Assembly (NCBI GenBank): GCA_025331435.1
Contig: JAIWNI010000058.1
Location: 62,001 to 126,000 of the forward strand
Origin: Choanephora cucurbitarum
Taxonomy: Eukaryota > Mucoromycota > Mucoromycetes > Mucorales > Choanephoraceae
DNA length: 64,000 bases
Direction of reading: 5' to 3'
Shown: positions 36,094 to 48,232 of the stretch, piece by piece
Layout of the letters: each line of letters starts with the position of its first letter
How positions within the stretch are numbered: position 1 is the stretch's first letter
The notes under the pieces: model-generated
Told to the model about the DNA's origin: nothing
Databases searched by the model: none
The model's input: only the letters and a program-made list of their open reading frames with translations
Position numbers and translations under genes: made by a program

Positions 36094-38461
36094 ATGAAAT
36101 TCTCACATTCATTGCAATTCAATGCAGTTCCTGACTGGATTGATTATTATGTTGCGTAAGGAGAGACCTCATTCTTACTGCTATATCCTATCTAACCTCA
36201 ATTTCTCTTATAGTTATGATCAACTAAAGAAACTCATATTTCAAATTGAAAAAGAGAAAGTGGAAGCCCTCAACAATGCCTCTGATCCTGAAAAGCAAAT
36301 AGACGATGCTAGCCACGGACAAGACAAATTCTTGTTGCAGCTGGATCTACAGCTTGAAAAAGTCTTTAATTTCTATACCTTAAGAGAAGCAGAACTCTAT
36401 GACCGTCTTGATCAACTCGACAGTACACTAACAGAATGTTTGCCTCATCAAAACCTATACCATGACACAAACAATGAACACACAAAGCAGAATACACCTC
36501 TTGAAGTGTTGGATTCCACCATTGATCTGTCTCACACAAAAGAATTGAACCGTAAAGCTTCCTTTGAATCACGCATGTCCACTCACTCCAATGATCCACA
36601 CCATGTCAACTATGTCGAACAACTGGTCGATCTCCGTGGTCAATTGATCTCTCTCTATGTCTCTCTGTCTGAACTTGACTCTTATGTCGAACTTAACCGT
36701 ATGGCCTTTGAGAAGATCCTCAAGAAGCACGATAAGGTCCTGGACGGCAATCTGAGATCACAATACCTCAAGAAGATGGTCCTTGATTCAAGACCTTTTA
36801 TGCCTCAGACAATCGATGCCCTTCGTGCTCAGATTGAACGTGTGGAACATATCTATGCTGATGCTTTCTGTAATGGTCATGTCTCTCTTGCCGTTCGCCA
36901 GATGAAGACACATTTGCGCGATCAAGTCATCTATGACCGTAACACTGTCTGGAAAGATATGGTCAGTCAAGAACGCAAGACATTAGATGCTCATGTCAAG
37001 GAAAACAAGCCTGAGAAGAGCTACAAGATCCCTTTTACTCAACAGACTATGCCTGCTGAGCGCTTTCATAGTTTACTCTGCTTCCTTTTCTCTGTTGTTG
37101 TCTTTGCCATCTTGCTGAATGTCAACACGTTCGGTAACAAGCAAGAAAACTACTGTTTTGCCCTTTTGATCTTTGCTGCCATCATGTGGGCCACTGAAGC
37201 TATCCCTCTCTATGCTACCTCTCTTATGATTCCTTTCCTTATTGTGCCTCTTGGTATTTTGCGTGCTGAAGATGGTACTGCTTTGACTGCCAAGGCTGCT
37301 TCTTCTCAAGTGTTCCATAGCATGTTCAGTGGTACTATCATGATGTTGCTTGGTGGTTTTGCTCTTGCTGCTGCTCTCTCTAAATACGGTATTGCTAAAG
37401 CATTTGCCTCTCATGTCTTGTCTCGTGCCGGTACTCGTCCTCGTTGGGTCTTGTTGGCCATCATGTCTGTTGCTACCTTCTTGTGTATGTGGATCTCGAA
37501 TGTTGCCACACCTGTCCTCTGTTTCTCCTTGATCAACCCCATTCTCCGTACATTGCCTGATGGTTCACCTGTGGCTCCCTGTCTCCTGCTGGGTATTGCC
37601 TTGGCCAGTTGTATTGGTGGTATGACTTCTCCCATCTCATCACCTCAGAACATTGTTGCCCTTCAGTACATGTCCCCTAATCCTGGTTGGGGTATCTGGT
37701 TTGGTGCTGCTCTTCCTATCTCTATCATCAGTGTCATTGTCTGTTGGGGTCTCTTGTTGTTGGTCTACAGGCCTGATCGTGCTGTCCCTCACTTGAACAG
37801 AATCAAGCCTACCCGTAGCAAAATCACACGCGCTCAGATCTTTGTCATGTTGGTCACTATCTTGACCATTGCTCTCTGGTGTGCTGAATCCTCTATTGAA
37901 TATGCCATTGGCGATACTGGTGTCATTGCTACCATTCCTCTCTTTGTCTTCTTTGGTACTGGTATCTTGGGTAAAGATGACTTGAATGCCTTCCTCTGGT
38001 CTGTTGTTGTCTTGGCTCAAGGTGGTATGACCCTCGGTAATGCTGTCACATCCTCTGGTCTGTTGGAAGACATTGCTCTCCGTATCAAGGATGGTATTCA
38101 AGATCTTCAGCCTATTGCCATTCTTGCTATCTTTGCTCTCTTGATCTTGGTCTTCTCTACCTTTGTCTCTCACACTGTAGCTGCTCTTATTATTGTGCCT
38201 ATTGTCCAACAGGTCGGTCAACATTTGCCTGTTCCTCATGCCAACCTTTTGGTGATGGGTGCTGGTTTAGCTTGTTCTGCTGGTATGGGTCTTCCTGTCT
38301 CTGGTTATCCCAACATGTCTGCTGTCATGATGGAAGATCCTACTGGTAAGCCTTATTTAAAAACCAAGGATTTCTTGATTGTTGGTGTGCCAGTCAGTAT
38401 TGTTGTCACTCTTCTTATCTTTACTCTTGGTTATGGTATCATGACTGGTATTGGTTACTAA
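36094..38461 (+). CDS. SPX-domain low-affinity phosphate transporter (Pho87/Pho90/Pho91 type)
   Basis: Two exons (36094-36155 and 36214-38461, intron 58 nt) give 769 aa. The start MKFSHSLQFNAVPDWIDYYVAYDQLKKL is a textbook SPX N-terminus and exists only with the small first exon. The SPX domain (about 1-260) holds the conserved lysines that sense inositol pyrophosphates, and includes a long acidic coiled-coil middle. From about residue 310 comes a SLC13/DASS-type permease of 10-12 TM segments: FAAIMWATEAIPLYATSL, TIMMLLGGFALAAALSKYG, ASCIGGMTSPISSPQN and a second half with VSHTVAALIIVPI. It imports phosphate (plasma membrane, Pho87/90) or exports it from the vacuole (Pho91); I cannot separate these. 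Codon bias in the permease half is strong, suggesting high expression. Two CACGTG boxes upstream fit phosphate control. Confidence 0.94.
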
Positions 38462-38813
38462 ACACAGCATATTTTATAATCAATCCTTCTTTTGCATTTG
38501 TATTATACTAATTATCATTCTTCTTTGTAAATAATTCCTCAATAAATTATAACTGTTACAAAATAAGTTCACATTTCCCACTTTTTGTAGTAAATTACGT
38601 ACATTTAACCTCTAAAGTATATCATATGATTGTTACAAAAGAATTCCATATGAATTGCTTCTAACTGAAGAAAGGCAAAATGACTCATCTCTTGATCATG
38701 ATGCAGACTAAATCGAGTGACAAAATAACCCGCCAAAAAAAAATAAATAAAACGATTTTGACAAGTCTATCATCAGACTTATTTAAGAAAAAAAGAAATC
38801 GTGTTTATTAAGA

Positions 38814-39074
38814 TTAAAAGTAATAAGTAGGTTTAGGCATATAATATCTATTTACAAACAAAAGTCAATTGACTGATTTGACATCTTATTAGACTTACGG
38901 ATAGAATTTAGCTGGAAGAACAGGTGTTAATGGACCTGGTTGAGATCGATAGATATCATGGCCTCTGAATGGAATCCATTGTCCATTTGTGAGTCGTATA
39001 TATGGTATGAAGACTGTCATGCCATTGACATTGTATTGTACGTATTTGACATTACTACTCATAGTAGTTCCCAT
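38814..39074 (-). CDS. Small 69-aa protein, unknown family
   Basis: Two exons (39074-38899 and 38847-38814, 51-nt intron with GTAAGT donor) join in frame to 69 aa. Without splicing the frame stops after 59 aa, right at the donor. The sequence is rich in Tyr and Pro, with core FIPYIRLTNGQWIPFRGHD and tail PYYMPKPTYYF. No Cys and no membrane segment. It lies 99 bp downstream of the lipoate ligase stop on the same strand. The clean ATG, the good splice signals and the sense composition argue that it is real; conservation is the missing proof. Confidence 0.5.
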
Positions 39075-39173
39075 TGTTATAATAGAAAAATGATAGTAGA
39101 AAAAAGAAAAAAGAAAGATGCTTTTTATGCAGTAAATCAGAAAAACAGAAAAAAGTCGTCAAGTTCATATGAT

Positions 39174-40544
39174 CTATAGTCTATCCTGTAACCATTCACT
39201 TAGACTAGTTACAATAGGTTGATTGTTAGAATTGATCAGGCCAGGTACATCTGTGTGAATTTTCTGTATGGCTTCTTGAATTGAGTTAAGCGTGTAAGGT
39301 GTGCCTATTAGATGAAATCAAGTTAGGCTACAGTAACAATGACTCTATCTGTTACCTTCTAAAGCAACAGCAATGGCTGCAGTAATCACTGACTCATGAA
39401 CTAGCTCATTGTTGGTTGTGATGTCTACCTTTACGAATTTACCATGCTTCACTTGAGCATGGAATTTCTGAATAGGATGATCAGCTTATCTGATTGAAAC
39501 AGAAAGAGTTATTTTCTTACCACATGCCCCCACTCGAATTGATTCTCTAACGTGTTTGTGAATTCGGGAGTTTGACCATAAAGCCAATCCCAAGTTCTAA
39601 GCTCTTGTCTCGTTGCTTCTACTTGATTAGGAAGCGAGCTATTTTTATCGAAAACGATTGGCTATAGAGTAGTCAACACAACCATCATGTGTGTGTGTGT
39701 GTCAATATTAGCTCTACTTACTTTCACTGAATGGCCATCATTGTAAGCATGAACAAATTCAGATAGCACAGATTCACAGAATTGCTGATGATCAATTGTG
39801 TATGAATAATTACGAAGGTTGGTCACTGGTGAAGGTACAGACTCAACACCTTTAGAGACAATACCAGCCTTTTTGTTTTCTCTTCTTTAGCTCCATTTTC
39901 TTTTATATATATAGACTTACATTGTTCATTCTCTTTTTCGATAAACACCCTTTAAGTGTTTCTGTATCTGCATCAATCAGCATGGTTCCATGATGATAAG
40001 CTCTGGAGCTAGTGATCTTGTATGCACTGCCCGATACCTTATGATTGTCCACCACAATATCATGACGTTCATTGACAGACGCGGGAACATCGAGCTGATT
40101 GAGTGCCTTGGCAACAAGCTCAGCATTGGCCTTTCGTGAGAAAGCTTCACGCGGCATATAGATGGTGTAGATAGAGTTACCCATATCCTAATAACAATGT
40201 CTGTTTAGACCACATGATAAGTCTCTATTTACTCCTTAAAGTACATGATAAACAGCACCCCCTCCAGATCGTCTTCGTACAAGTGGAATGTCGTGTTCTT
40301 TCATGAAGCGCAAGTTGCATTCCTTAAAGGGGTTCTGGTTTCGGCCTATAACAACACATGGCTTATTTCTCCAGAGGTAGAGGATGTATCGATCAGGCGG
40401 TGTTGTCTTCAACAGCCACTCTTCAATGGCCAAGTTGGAAAAAGTGTCATGGATGGTAGAGATGTAACAGTCAACTTTGTTTGAACGACAGGCGGTGGTT
40501 GAGAACTGTCTTTGTGCTAGACTAGACCATAATGATCTCAACAT
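39174..40544 (-). CDS. Lipoate-protein ligase (LplA/Aim22/LIPT1 family), mitochondrial
   Basis: About six exons; exon 1 is 40544-40245 and exon 2 40187-39921. I start at the ATG at 40544 ([23 protein letters not shown]), a basic mitochondrial presequence; a GTG just upstream is not used. The BPL/LPL catalytic domain is intact: [42 protein letters not shown] for the lipoyl-AMP loop, and [18 protein letters not shown] with the conserved Lys. Then come [11 protein letters not shown] and the [17 protein letters not shown] motif. The C-terminal part holds the family accessory domain. The enzyme transfers lipoate to E2 and H proteins. It follows TAD3 on the same strand with only 58 bp between stop and start, so its promoter must overlap the TAD3 3' end. 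Confidence 0.92.
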
Positions 40545-40602
40545 CACTCTTTGAATAATAAAAATAAAGAGAGAGAGAGAGAGGAAAATTTTATTGCGTA
40601 GT

Positions 40603-41764
40603 CTAAAGCTCTTGATCTTGTAAAGTCAAGCTTAATTCAAGAGGATGGTCTTTTAGGACATGTCTAAATACTCTATAATGATGGTTTAAGCTTGCATGCG
40701 CATGTATCTTATAACAAGTGCCCAATGCACCTGTCTTTGAGGGTATACTATAAAACACACGCCCAATTCTTGAATGAACTAAGGCCATAGCACACCTACA
40801 TACAGTATGGTCAGTTCTCTCAGACAACACAAGAGGACAGACAACTTACATAGCACAGGGTTCATGCGATAGGTATGCATCATAGCCTGTACACAGATAA
40901 GTGCCTTTTTCCAATCGATCTCCCTCCATTTCCTCAGCTGGCCTCTTCATTCTACCACTGCCACCATGTGCTTCACTCTCTTTCCGTGCCACAATATCAA
41001 TGCAGTTCATCACAGCATGATGAAGAGGGTGTTGATCTCGACTATCTATCTGTTCTGCAATGACTTGGTTGTTGACGGGGTTGACGATTCGACAGGATAC
41101 TGTTGTGCTTTTGTCAGATAACAATTGGCCCATGTGTGTCTCAATAGTCTGAATGTCCTGTGGACTGAACTTTGGATCGAGACGGGTGTCTTCTCGGTAA
41201 GTCAAAGGCCATAAGGGATGCCATGCTTCATACTGTTCCTTATTTAAGGGTGCGTATCGTGAGACAGAGACGGTTTCGATACGGATGCCTTTGAAATCAC
41301 TCAAGAGCTCTTCTAATTCAGTCTGAGCAAGTGCTTCTTTTAGGCAAAGTAACACCTGTAATTCGAACTCTAGATTGATTAAGCCTTCGAATGGTTGATG
41401 ACCTGAATACTCTATCCTTACCCTTTTCATTGTCTAATTTCGGTACGCGTCTTATTCGTTTACAATGTTCAAGGCCTTCTAATGCTGGTAGTTTCTTTTG
41501 TGTAAACCTATGTATCTCTTTTTATCAATCAAAAAGGCAAACAAAAAAAAGAGAGAGAAGCAACCTACTTTAACATAGTGTTGGTCTGCTTGGGTTCAAC
41601 AAAGGCTGTATAGACCTCTACTGGCTCTAATTGTCTCTCATATTCATCCCCTAGTACTTCTTCAAAGGGCCAATCCTTGCGAGCAAGAAATTCTATGCTT
41701 GTATTCAGATAAACATGCAGGCAAGTCAAACGTATATTGTCTCAATACCCTTTTTGTCTGACAT
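40603..41764 (-). CDS. TAD3: tRNA-specific adenosine deaminase subunit Tad3 (ADAT3)
   Basis: Start at the ATG at 41764: a five-codon first exon (MSDKK plus one base) is spliced over 59 nt to give [22 protein letters not shown]. The C-terminal half is a cytidine/deoxycytidylate deaminase fold with [12 protein letters not shown] and [22 protein letters not shown]. The zinc ligands (His, and Cys in PCAMC) are present, while the catalytic Glu of the HAE motif is Val (HAV). That is the normal hallmark of the ADAT3 subunit, which pairs with catalytic Tad2 to make inosine 34 in tRNA anticodons. The PCAM|CAM junction crosses an intron. It is divergent from DBR1 across about 500 bp. Length (roughly 320 aa) fits the family. 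Confidence 0.93.
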
Positions 41765-42266
41765 TAATGCAATGTTTGAAAGAAAATAAACAAGAGAAAA
41801 AAAAAAGATAAAGGAAAAAAAATTAACTGAAATTTATGCCTCGTGGCTTATTGACAGCATAAATCAAAGGCACTCTATAGTTTTCTGATTTTCTTTTTAG
41901 AGTGTCTTTCTTTGGTATGGCTCTTTATAGGGAGAATCAATTGCTTATCGCTTGATGACTTCTTAATGAAAGTTGCTTATGTTTCTATAAGATGTATTAG
42001 TATGGGCTTCATTTTTCTTTTTTAGGATCATTTCTTTTTGGTAACTAAGCTAAAAGCATGGTATGTACCTAGACACAGCTCTTTTGAGGATATGAATGCA
42101 AGGCTTGTATACTGTCAGCGAAGACAACTGAGTTGTGTTACTCATATCATCTCTGACGGAAGTTGAATCTTGTCTGACTGCGGCCAAGGTAAGTTGAGGC
42201 TAAATAAAACTCATTTTTTTTAAAAAAAAAAGCTGAGGCCTCTTTTTTTTCATAAAGAAAACAAAA
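41765..42266. promoter_or_regulatory. Shared divergent promoter of TAD3 and DBR1
   Basis: 502 bp between two divergent start codons, with poly-A/T tracts and no gene. Both neighbours act in RNA processing, so a common promoter is plausible. No specific factor site stands out. Confidence 0.4.
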
Positions 42267-43828
42267 ATGAAGGTCTCTAAGTAAACAGATAACACAGGAT
42301 ATACAAGCCATTGACTCGTAAAGAATTAGATTGCCATTGAAGGCTGTTGCCATGGTCGTTTAGACGATATCTATGGTGCCATTCAACTTTTAGAGCAAAA
42401 GGAAAACTGTAAAATTGATCTTGTGTTGATTTGTGGTGATTTTCAGGTTATTGTTATTCGCCCTAGAGAATCATTCAGTCTGCTCATAATTGAACCCTAC
42501 TGTAGGCAGTCCGTAATGAGGCTGATTTAGAGTGCATGTCTGTACCAGCAAAGTATCGTCATATGGGTACTTTCTACAAATACTATACAGGACAAGCGCG
42601 TGCACCTTATCCTACTATCTTTATTGGAGGAAATCATGAAGCAAGCAATTATCTTTGGGAGCTATATCATGGTGGATGGGTTTGTGACAACATATATTAC
42701 CTTGGTCATTCAGGTGTCGTTCAGTTTGGTGGTTTGCGTATTGGTGGTCTATCAGGCATTTTCAAAGAAAACCATTACCAGAAGGGACATTATGAACGAC
42801 TCCCTTATAATCCCGTAGATCTCAAAAGTGCATATCATGTTAGAGAATATGACGTTGAAAAGTTACTTCAGATCAGTAAACCTATGGATATCTTCTTATC
42901 TCATGATTGGCCAAGAGGTGTAGAGCGATATGGTGATTTAGCTCATTTGATGCAAATCAAGAAATATTTTGTGTCTGAGGTAAATAGCACAGACACACTA
43001 TCTATGCCTCACATCTGACCTCTCTTTTGCTAGATCATGACAAACACTCTGGGCAGTCAGCCTAATGAGTTGCTTTTATCCAAATTACAGCCATCTTATT
43101 GGTTTTCAGCTCATTTGCATGTTCATTATGCAGCATTAGTCAATCACGATATGTGGAAAAAAGGAAGATACCCACCTAGAACAGAAGCCATTCTAAACCA
43201 GCAGAACCCAAACGAAGCCGAGATAGATCAAGAAAGCAGCACATCAAAAGTGACTCGATTCTTAAGTTTAGACAAATGCTTGCCTCAACGACAATTCTTA
43301 CAGATCATCGATATCCCCTCACCTCATGATGAAGCCAAAGATTATGACTTTTATTATGATATGGAATGGCTTGCTATCACTAGAGCAATGCATCCTTACC
43401 TAAGTACTCAATATCAGCCTACTCCATTACCTTCTCATGAAGAACTAAAGGAAAAGATCAACAAAGAACTATCCTACTTGGAATCAAGACAGCAAGCCAA
43501 TCTGCTTGATCTCAAAATTCCACATAACTTTGAGCCTACAGCACCTGGCTATCTCTCTCAAGGTGTTCCTATGAATCGACATGCCATTCAAAAAAACAGT
43601 GAGTTTATCCAAAACAATCTCCATCTTGTCTTGTCTAATTCGATATCATTTTTAGAATATCCATTCCTTAATCCACAGACAGTTCAGTTTTGTAAAGAGA
43701 TTGAGATTGACAACAAAATCAATTGTGAGCCAGCCATGTCAAGCCAAGCTACTGTAGATAGTCCAACAAAACGTATCAAAACAGAACAAGTACATTCTGA
43801 GATCCTGATTGATGATGATTTACTCTAA
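42267..43828 (+). CDS. DBR1: RNA lariat debranching enzyme Dbr1
   Basis: Four coding exons (42267-42272, 42330-42446, 42506-42979, 43034-43828) give 463 aa. The first exon codes for only two residues, Met-Lys, and splicing restores the family start [17 protein letters not shown]. The metallophosphoesterase signatures are clear: EGCCHG (metal His and the Dbr1-specific Cys), [40 protein letters not shown] and [12 protein letters not shown]. The C-terminal DBR1 domain (about 260-380) follows, then a polar tail with PTKRIKTEQ, a likely nuclear signal. The enzyme cleaves the 2'-5' bond of excised intron lariats. It is convergent with the ChAPs gene, with 204 bp between stops. Confidence 0.96.
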
Positions 43829-43867
43829 CACTCTTAAGTAATTAAAGATAAAAGATGTTTATAAATG

Positions 43868-43980
43868 TATAAGAATGTAAGTATGTATGTACGTATGTAT
43901 ATATGTATATAGAGGTGTGTCTGTTTGTGTGCGCATGTGTATACATATATGTTACTAATTTGCGTACGCTTAAATAAAAG
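43868..43980. repeat. TATG/TGTA-rich microsatellite and AATAAA signal
   Basis: Runs of GTATGTATGT and TGTGTGTAT type fill 43868-43952 after the DBR1 stop, followed by AATAAA at 43973-43978, the likely DBR1 polyadenylation signal. Confidence 0.6.
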
Positions 43981-44032
43981 AGTATATTATTATTCTATTA
44001 TCGTGTGATTGCTATATACTTTTTTTGATATA

Positions 44033-47015
44033 TTAGAACTCGTAGCCTTCAACCTTGAAAACTTCAGCATAATCAAAATATCTTGTCATCAGTTTTTGAA
44101 CTGGACGGGGTAAATTCATAGAAGTTAACATGTTTTGCATCTTAAAGAGGCCCTCTCTACGAACAAGTACGTTTAAATGACGAGCAATTTCACTTGGGTA
44201 CTAGGTTGAGAGAAATTAGCTTTTGCTTTCTTGCTACCTGTTGCATGGCTACTTTACCACAATTTCATGATACCATCGTTCGTGATAGACTGTTAGCTTG
44301 ACAGCTGCAAGCAATGCTCTTTGTACATTGCCTTCGTTCACATAGATTTCTAAAAGCTTCATCCAAGCTTTTGCAGAGAACTTGTGATCCAAACATTGTT
44401 CATAAGCTTCCTTAGCTTCATACTCATGCCACAGTCGAAGTGCAAGGTCACCCAAAAGTTCCCATTCTGCACCTGTCTTTCGATAAGGTAACTGTTGAGC
44501 ACGATAATGAGCAGACTCAGTTCGCCAAAAGGTATAAATACGCAAATCTTCATACAGAACCATAAATAGATTGTCCAACCAGCGCTCACAAAGACGCTTG
44601 TTGCTGAATGAAAAGTTGACACCATCGCTTGGGTTAGGTGTTGTCATGGGTTGTTCGTCTTTAGCATCTGACTATCATCAAGATAGGTTCATCTCAATAC
44701 CAACACTAGAGATCTCATACATTGCTTTCTTACCTTTGAATTGTCTTCAGCAGCCTGAACAGGACGCTCAAGAGGTGTATGCTCCACCTTGACAGCTGTT
44801 GCACTGTCCTCTGCGTTTAAATCAATATTTTCCATTTGTTCTGCCACTTCCTCAGTCTCCTTCTTTTCCTCCTCATCTTTGCCTTCTTCGGCTTTATCTT
44901 CTGTAGTTTCATCTCCTTCATCTTTGTTTTCATCATCTTTATCTCCTTCGTCCTTGCTTTCTTCCTCGTTTTGAGTCTCATTGTTCTCTTGATGTTCAGC
45001 ATCGCCTTTTGTGACTTCAGATGAAGGCTTTTCTTCACTTTCCTCTGAAGAAGCACTTGCAGGCTGCTTCACATCATTGTATGTTTGAGGTTGTTCGTGA
45101 ATAGACACACTTGATTTCTGAGTATCTTCTTTTGCCTTTTGCATACGATACTCTTCTTCCATCACAAACACCTGTGATCTACACTTCAACAAATCGTCCC
45201 AACCAATCTTACTAACAAGGCGAGTCAAAAGAGAATAAGCTTTGGCAAATGTGCCATGCAATGCAGGTGCAGGCAATCTAGCCAAGTTGGGATCAGCTTC
45301 ATTCTCTCTTCCAGCTGGATCTTCTTCCATGATGCCTGAATTCAAAATGTCTGTCTTGATAGGTAAGTGCGTCTTTGTAGGAGCAGGCATTCTATGCATG
45401 TCACGTTCACTGTAGGTAAACATAGGGCATGAATTCAATGTCAAAAGTGCCTATCGAAACAAGAAAAGTAAGAACAAGAAATGGCAGAAAAAGGGCATTC
45501 ATCCAATTACATTCTTATAATCTCCAAGATCAATATAAACTAATGGATAGAATGGATCGATCAACAATAAATCAAAAATAAAGATGTTGTCATTTTGTTT
45601 TACCTTCAGTCAATTTAGACCAAGTCAGAAATTCAGAGGGTGTAGTATTGACTGCAAATTTAGCAAGTTTCAATGCCATTGCATGTTCTCCCTAAAAAGA
45701 AAGCAATGGTAAGTTCTCGTTTTGTCACTGTTGCTTACAATATACTATACCTTACTACGAAGAAAGTCAATTTGAACATGTAACAAAGGGTAACTCATAG
45801 GCATGCGTTTCAAATCATCATTCAACACTTTAACCGCTTTGATTTCATTGTTTTGTCCAATATATGATTGTGCCAAAAGAGCACCCACCTCAGGATCCTT
45901 TTTGCTTAATTTTTCATACAACTCGATGGCAGGTCCATAGCGGAAACTATCGCCAAAATACTTCATCACACCTGAAGTAAGATGGTTGTGGACAACTGTA
46001 GCTGTCTGAATCTCAGGACTACTACCCAATTGCCATCCTCTCCAAAAGAGTGCCTGTACTGATTCCAAAAAGTGCTGTTCTCCCGCTAAATTAGGAATAG
46101 GATCCTTCTTTCGATAACCTGCCAATCGATAGTAGCTATCATCGGAATAGAGAATGGCACGAAGAACAGCTGATAAATAGGTTTCTTGCCAGATAGCAGC
46201 AGTCGCTTCATGTCTAATTGACCATCAGTTACTCAACATCACATAGAGCAGAAGCAATCGTTACCTTTCTCCTCGTACATCGACGTAATAGCTTTCTACA
46301 CCACCAGGAATTTTGACCTCAACACGAACATCGACACGAGAAAACGCGTTAAAGCAACTAAGATTGCCCATTGGATCAGCGATACTGTAACAAGCATAAT
46401 CCCCCGCTTTTATCTTTTGAACTTACCAGTAAATGCCTGAACGGATTCGCCAAGCATTTGATTTAGAAAACCAAGACTGGGTTTCATCCTACAATCCTCC
46501 ATTTTTTTTTTAGTATCAAAGAGACTTTTTTTTTTACACAACAACAATAGAAATTCAAAATATGACTTACAAGCGAGTAAGTCAAAGAATTCAAATAGGC
46601 TGCCAATTCTGCAGATGAGGAAGCATCTACACCAGAGACATAATGGTAACTGCCCAACTAACGTATAAGTGAAGATAAGTACAAATAAATACTTGTTTCT
46701 AACCCGTTTGGTCAGATTCTTTTTACCTCCTTCACACCAGGCTTTGAATTTGTTTTGATGATATGACATAAATCAGGTGGACCAAGTTCGCGAAAGGTAC
46801 CTAAAATAGCTTTTGAGTAAAATGATACTGGTTTGTTAAGCATAATGTTGCACTACCTAAGGCATCTGTACGAGCAGCAATCGACTCGCCTATTTCACTT
46901 TCAAAAAACTCGGGAATGTCTTTAAGTGTGTCTGTCATCAAGCAAGGTTACTTTACAATAAAAGAAGAAAGAAAATAAAAAGAGAATAAAAGAAAAAGTT
47001 ACATTGTTGTCGCAT
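44033..47015 (-). CDS. ChAPs family protein (Bch1/Bud7-like exomer cargo adaptor)
   Basis: Multi-exon gene of roughly 750 aa. I start at the ATG at 47015 (MRQQYTLKDIPEFFES), which fits the usual N-terminus before the signature FRELGPPDLCHIIK. The frame stays open a short way upstream, so the start is moderate. TPR-like repeats follow: PAIELYEKLSKKDPEVGALLAQSY, ALLTLNSCPMFTY and a C-terminal WMKLLEIYVNEGN repeat; SNKRLCERWLDNLFMVLYEDL and WELLGDLALRLWHEYEAKEAYE match the family end. ChAPs bind Arf1 and Chs5 at the trans-Golgi network and export cargo such as chitin synthase to the surface. A long acidic Glu/Asp/Lys stretch (about 44830-45060) interrupts the repeats and is probably a flexible insert. 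The C-terminus ends FKVEGYEF. Confidence 0.88.
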
Positions 47016-48232
47016 CTCATTGGCCAAGAGAATGCTCAAGTGGAGATTCAAGTGCCGTCATTCTGGATTTGTAACATTTACTATGCTGACTTTGCTCATG
47101 TAGCTTGTTTTCAATAAAGAAAGTTTCTTTGCTGTTCCAGTAAGCATAAATAGAATACAGAACAAACCTTCTTTCTCTCCTAGTACTTCCATTATACATG
47201 CAGTTGTTGAAAAAAAAAAGGAAAAAGAAGAGATATCTTCATTTGAAAGACAGACAAGGTGCACTTGGTTTAGATAGAAGTTATTTTGTCCTGTTAAAGA
47301 AAAAATAATAATCCAACACTCGGTAATGTTGTCAATGCTAACTATAAAACAAAGCATCTTTGTAGATAAAGTTTATTGTATCATTTATACAGACGATGAA
47401 AGTATTCACTAATCGGTCCGTTAACTATCATCAATCGATTCAGAGGGGAACATGTTTGTTTTCTCCCGTGATTTCCTCCCGAGAGAGTGAGTTCAGGGGA
47501 GAAAACGAACTCACTCCCCCTCCGAATTAACCGGTGCATAACCATATTGTTATGCATTGAAGTTCATAAATCTATATATATACATATATATATATGTATA
47601 TGTACAACACCTATCCGTAAATGACAGTAAAAAAGCTTGGCAATAACAAGTAGCTTTTCCATTATGCTGGAAATCTTGTTTTACTCATATTGTGCTCTAA
47701 TGGAATTGTTGTCAAGTTTGCATAACTGATATCAAGATAGAACAGATTGAATGAATAGATTTCTAGACAAAACTAGGCTACGTTACTCTACCCCTCCTGG
47801 AAAAAGAAACTATAATGACTTGTCGAAGTTTTGATGTACTTTATTAAATAGAACAAGACTGCTATGTTCATACCAATATATTAGCTTACTTGGTAATCAG
47901 ATATAAGAAGTTGTTCTAGACAAGGTCAGAGAAAAAAGGTACGTGATGCTTTAATATGTTTCCTATGATTTCCTAAACTACTTCAATATCTGTCAAAAGC
48001 ATATCGGCAATTGTTATGGTAAAACCGGGCCTCAACTAGAATACAGCATCTGTCTCTCAGCATTTTATATAGAAAAAAAACAAACAACACAAACAAAAAC
48101 TACGGAATTTAGACAATTGAGACCAATGCATGCCTGTCAATCTATACGGACCATTTCGTGCTCATAACCTGAAGTTGAAGTCAGTACAAGATACTTGTTG
48201 ATGTTTGACAGAATCTTACCTGTTTGCTCGCG
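47016..48232. other. Intergenic region with hairpin and AT repeat
   Basis: 1.2 kb without a supported gene. It holds overlapping inverted repeats at 47457-47516, including GAGTGAGTTC/GAACTCACTC with a 12-bp loop, and a (TA)n-like tract at 47571-47602. Weak minus-strand open frames upstream of the ChAPs start were considered as a first exon and not accepted. Confidence 0.5.

Noticed and set aside
37640..38239. 199-aa open frame on the minus strand
   Set aside because: It lies fully inside the phosphate transporter coding exon, antisense to a strongly biased reading frame, and has no motif; it is a shadow.
44789..45056. Ser/Phe-rich and Lys-rich open frames
   Set aside because: Shadows of the acidic repeat in the ChAPs gene; low-complexity DNA leaves all frames open.
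47017..47357. Upstream exon for the ChAPs gene beginning MEVLGEKE
   Set aside because: I found no splice path that keeps the downstream HLNLHLSILLANEMRQQ frame; a TGA precedes it. The ATG at 47015 gives a normal family N-terminus.
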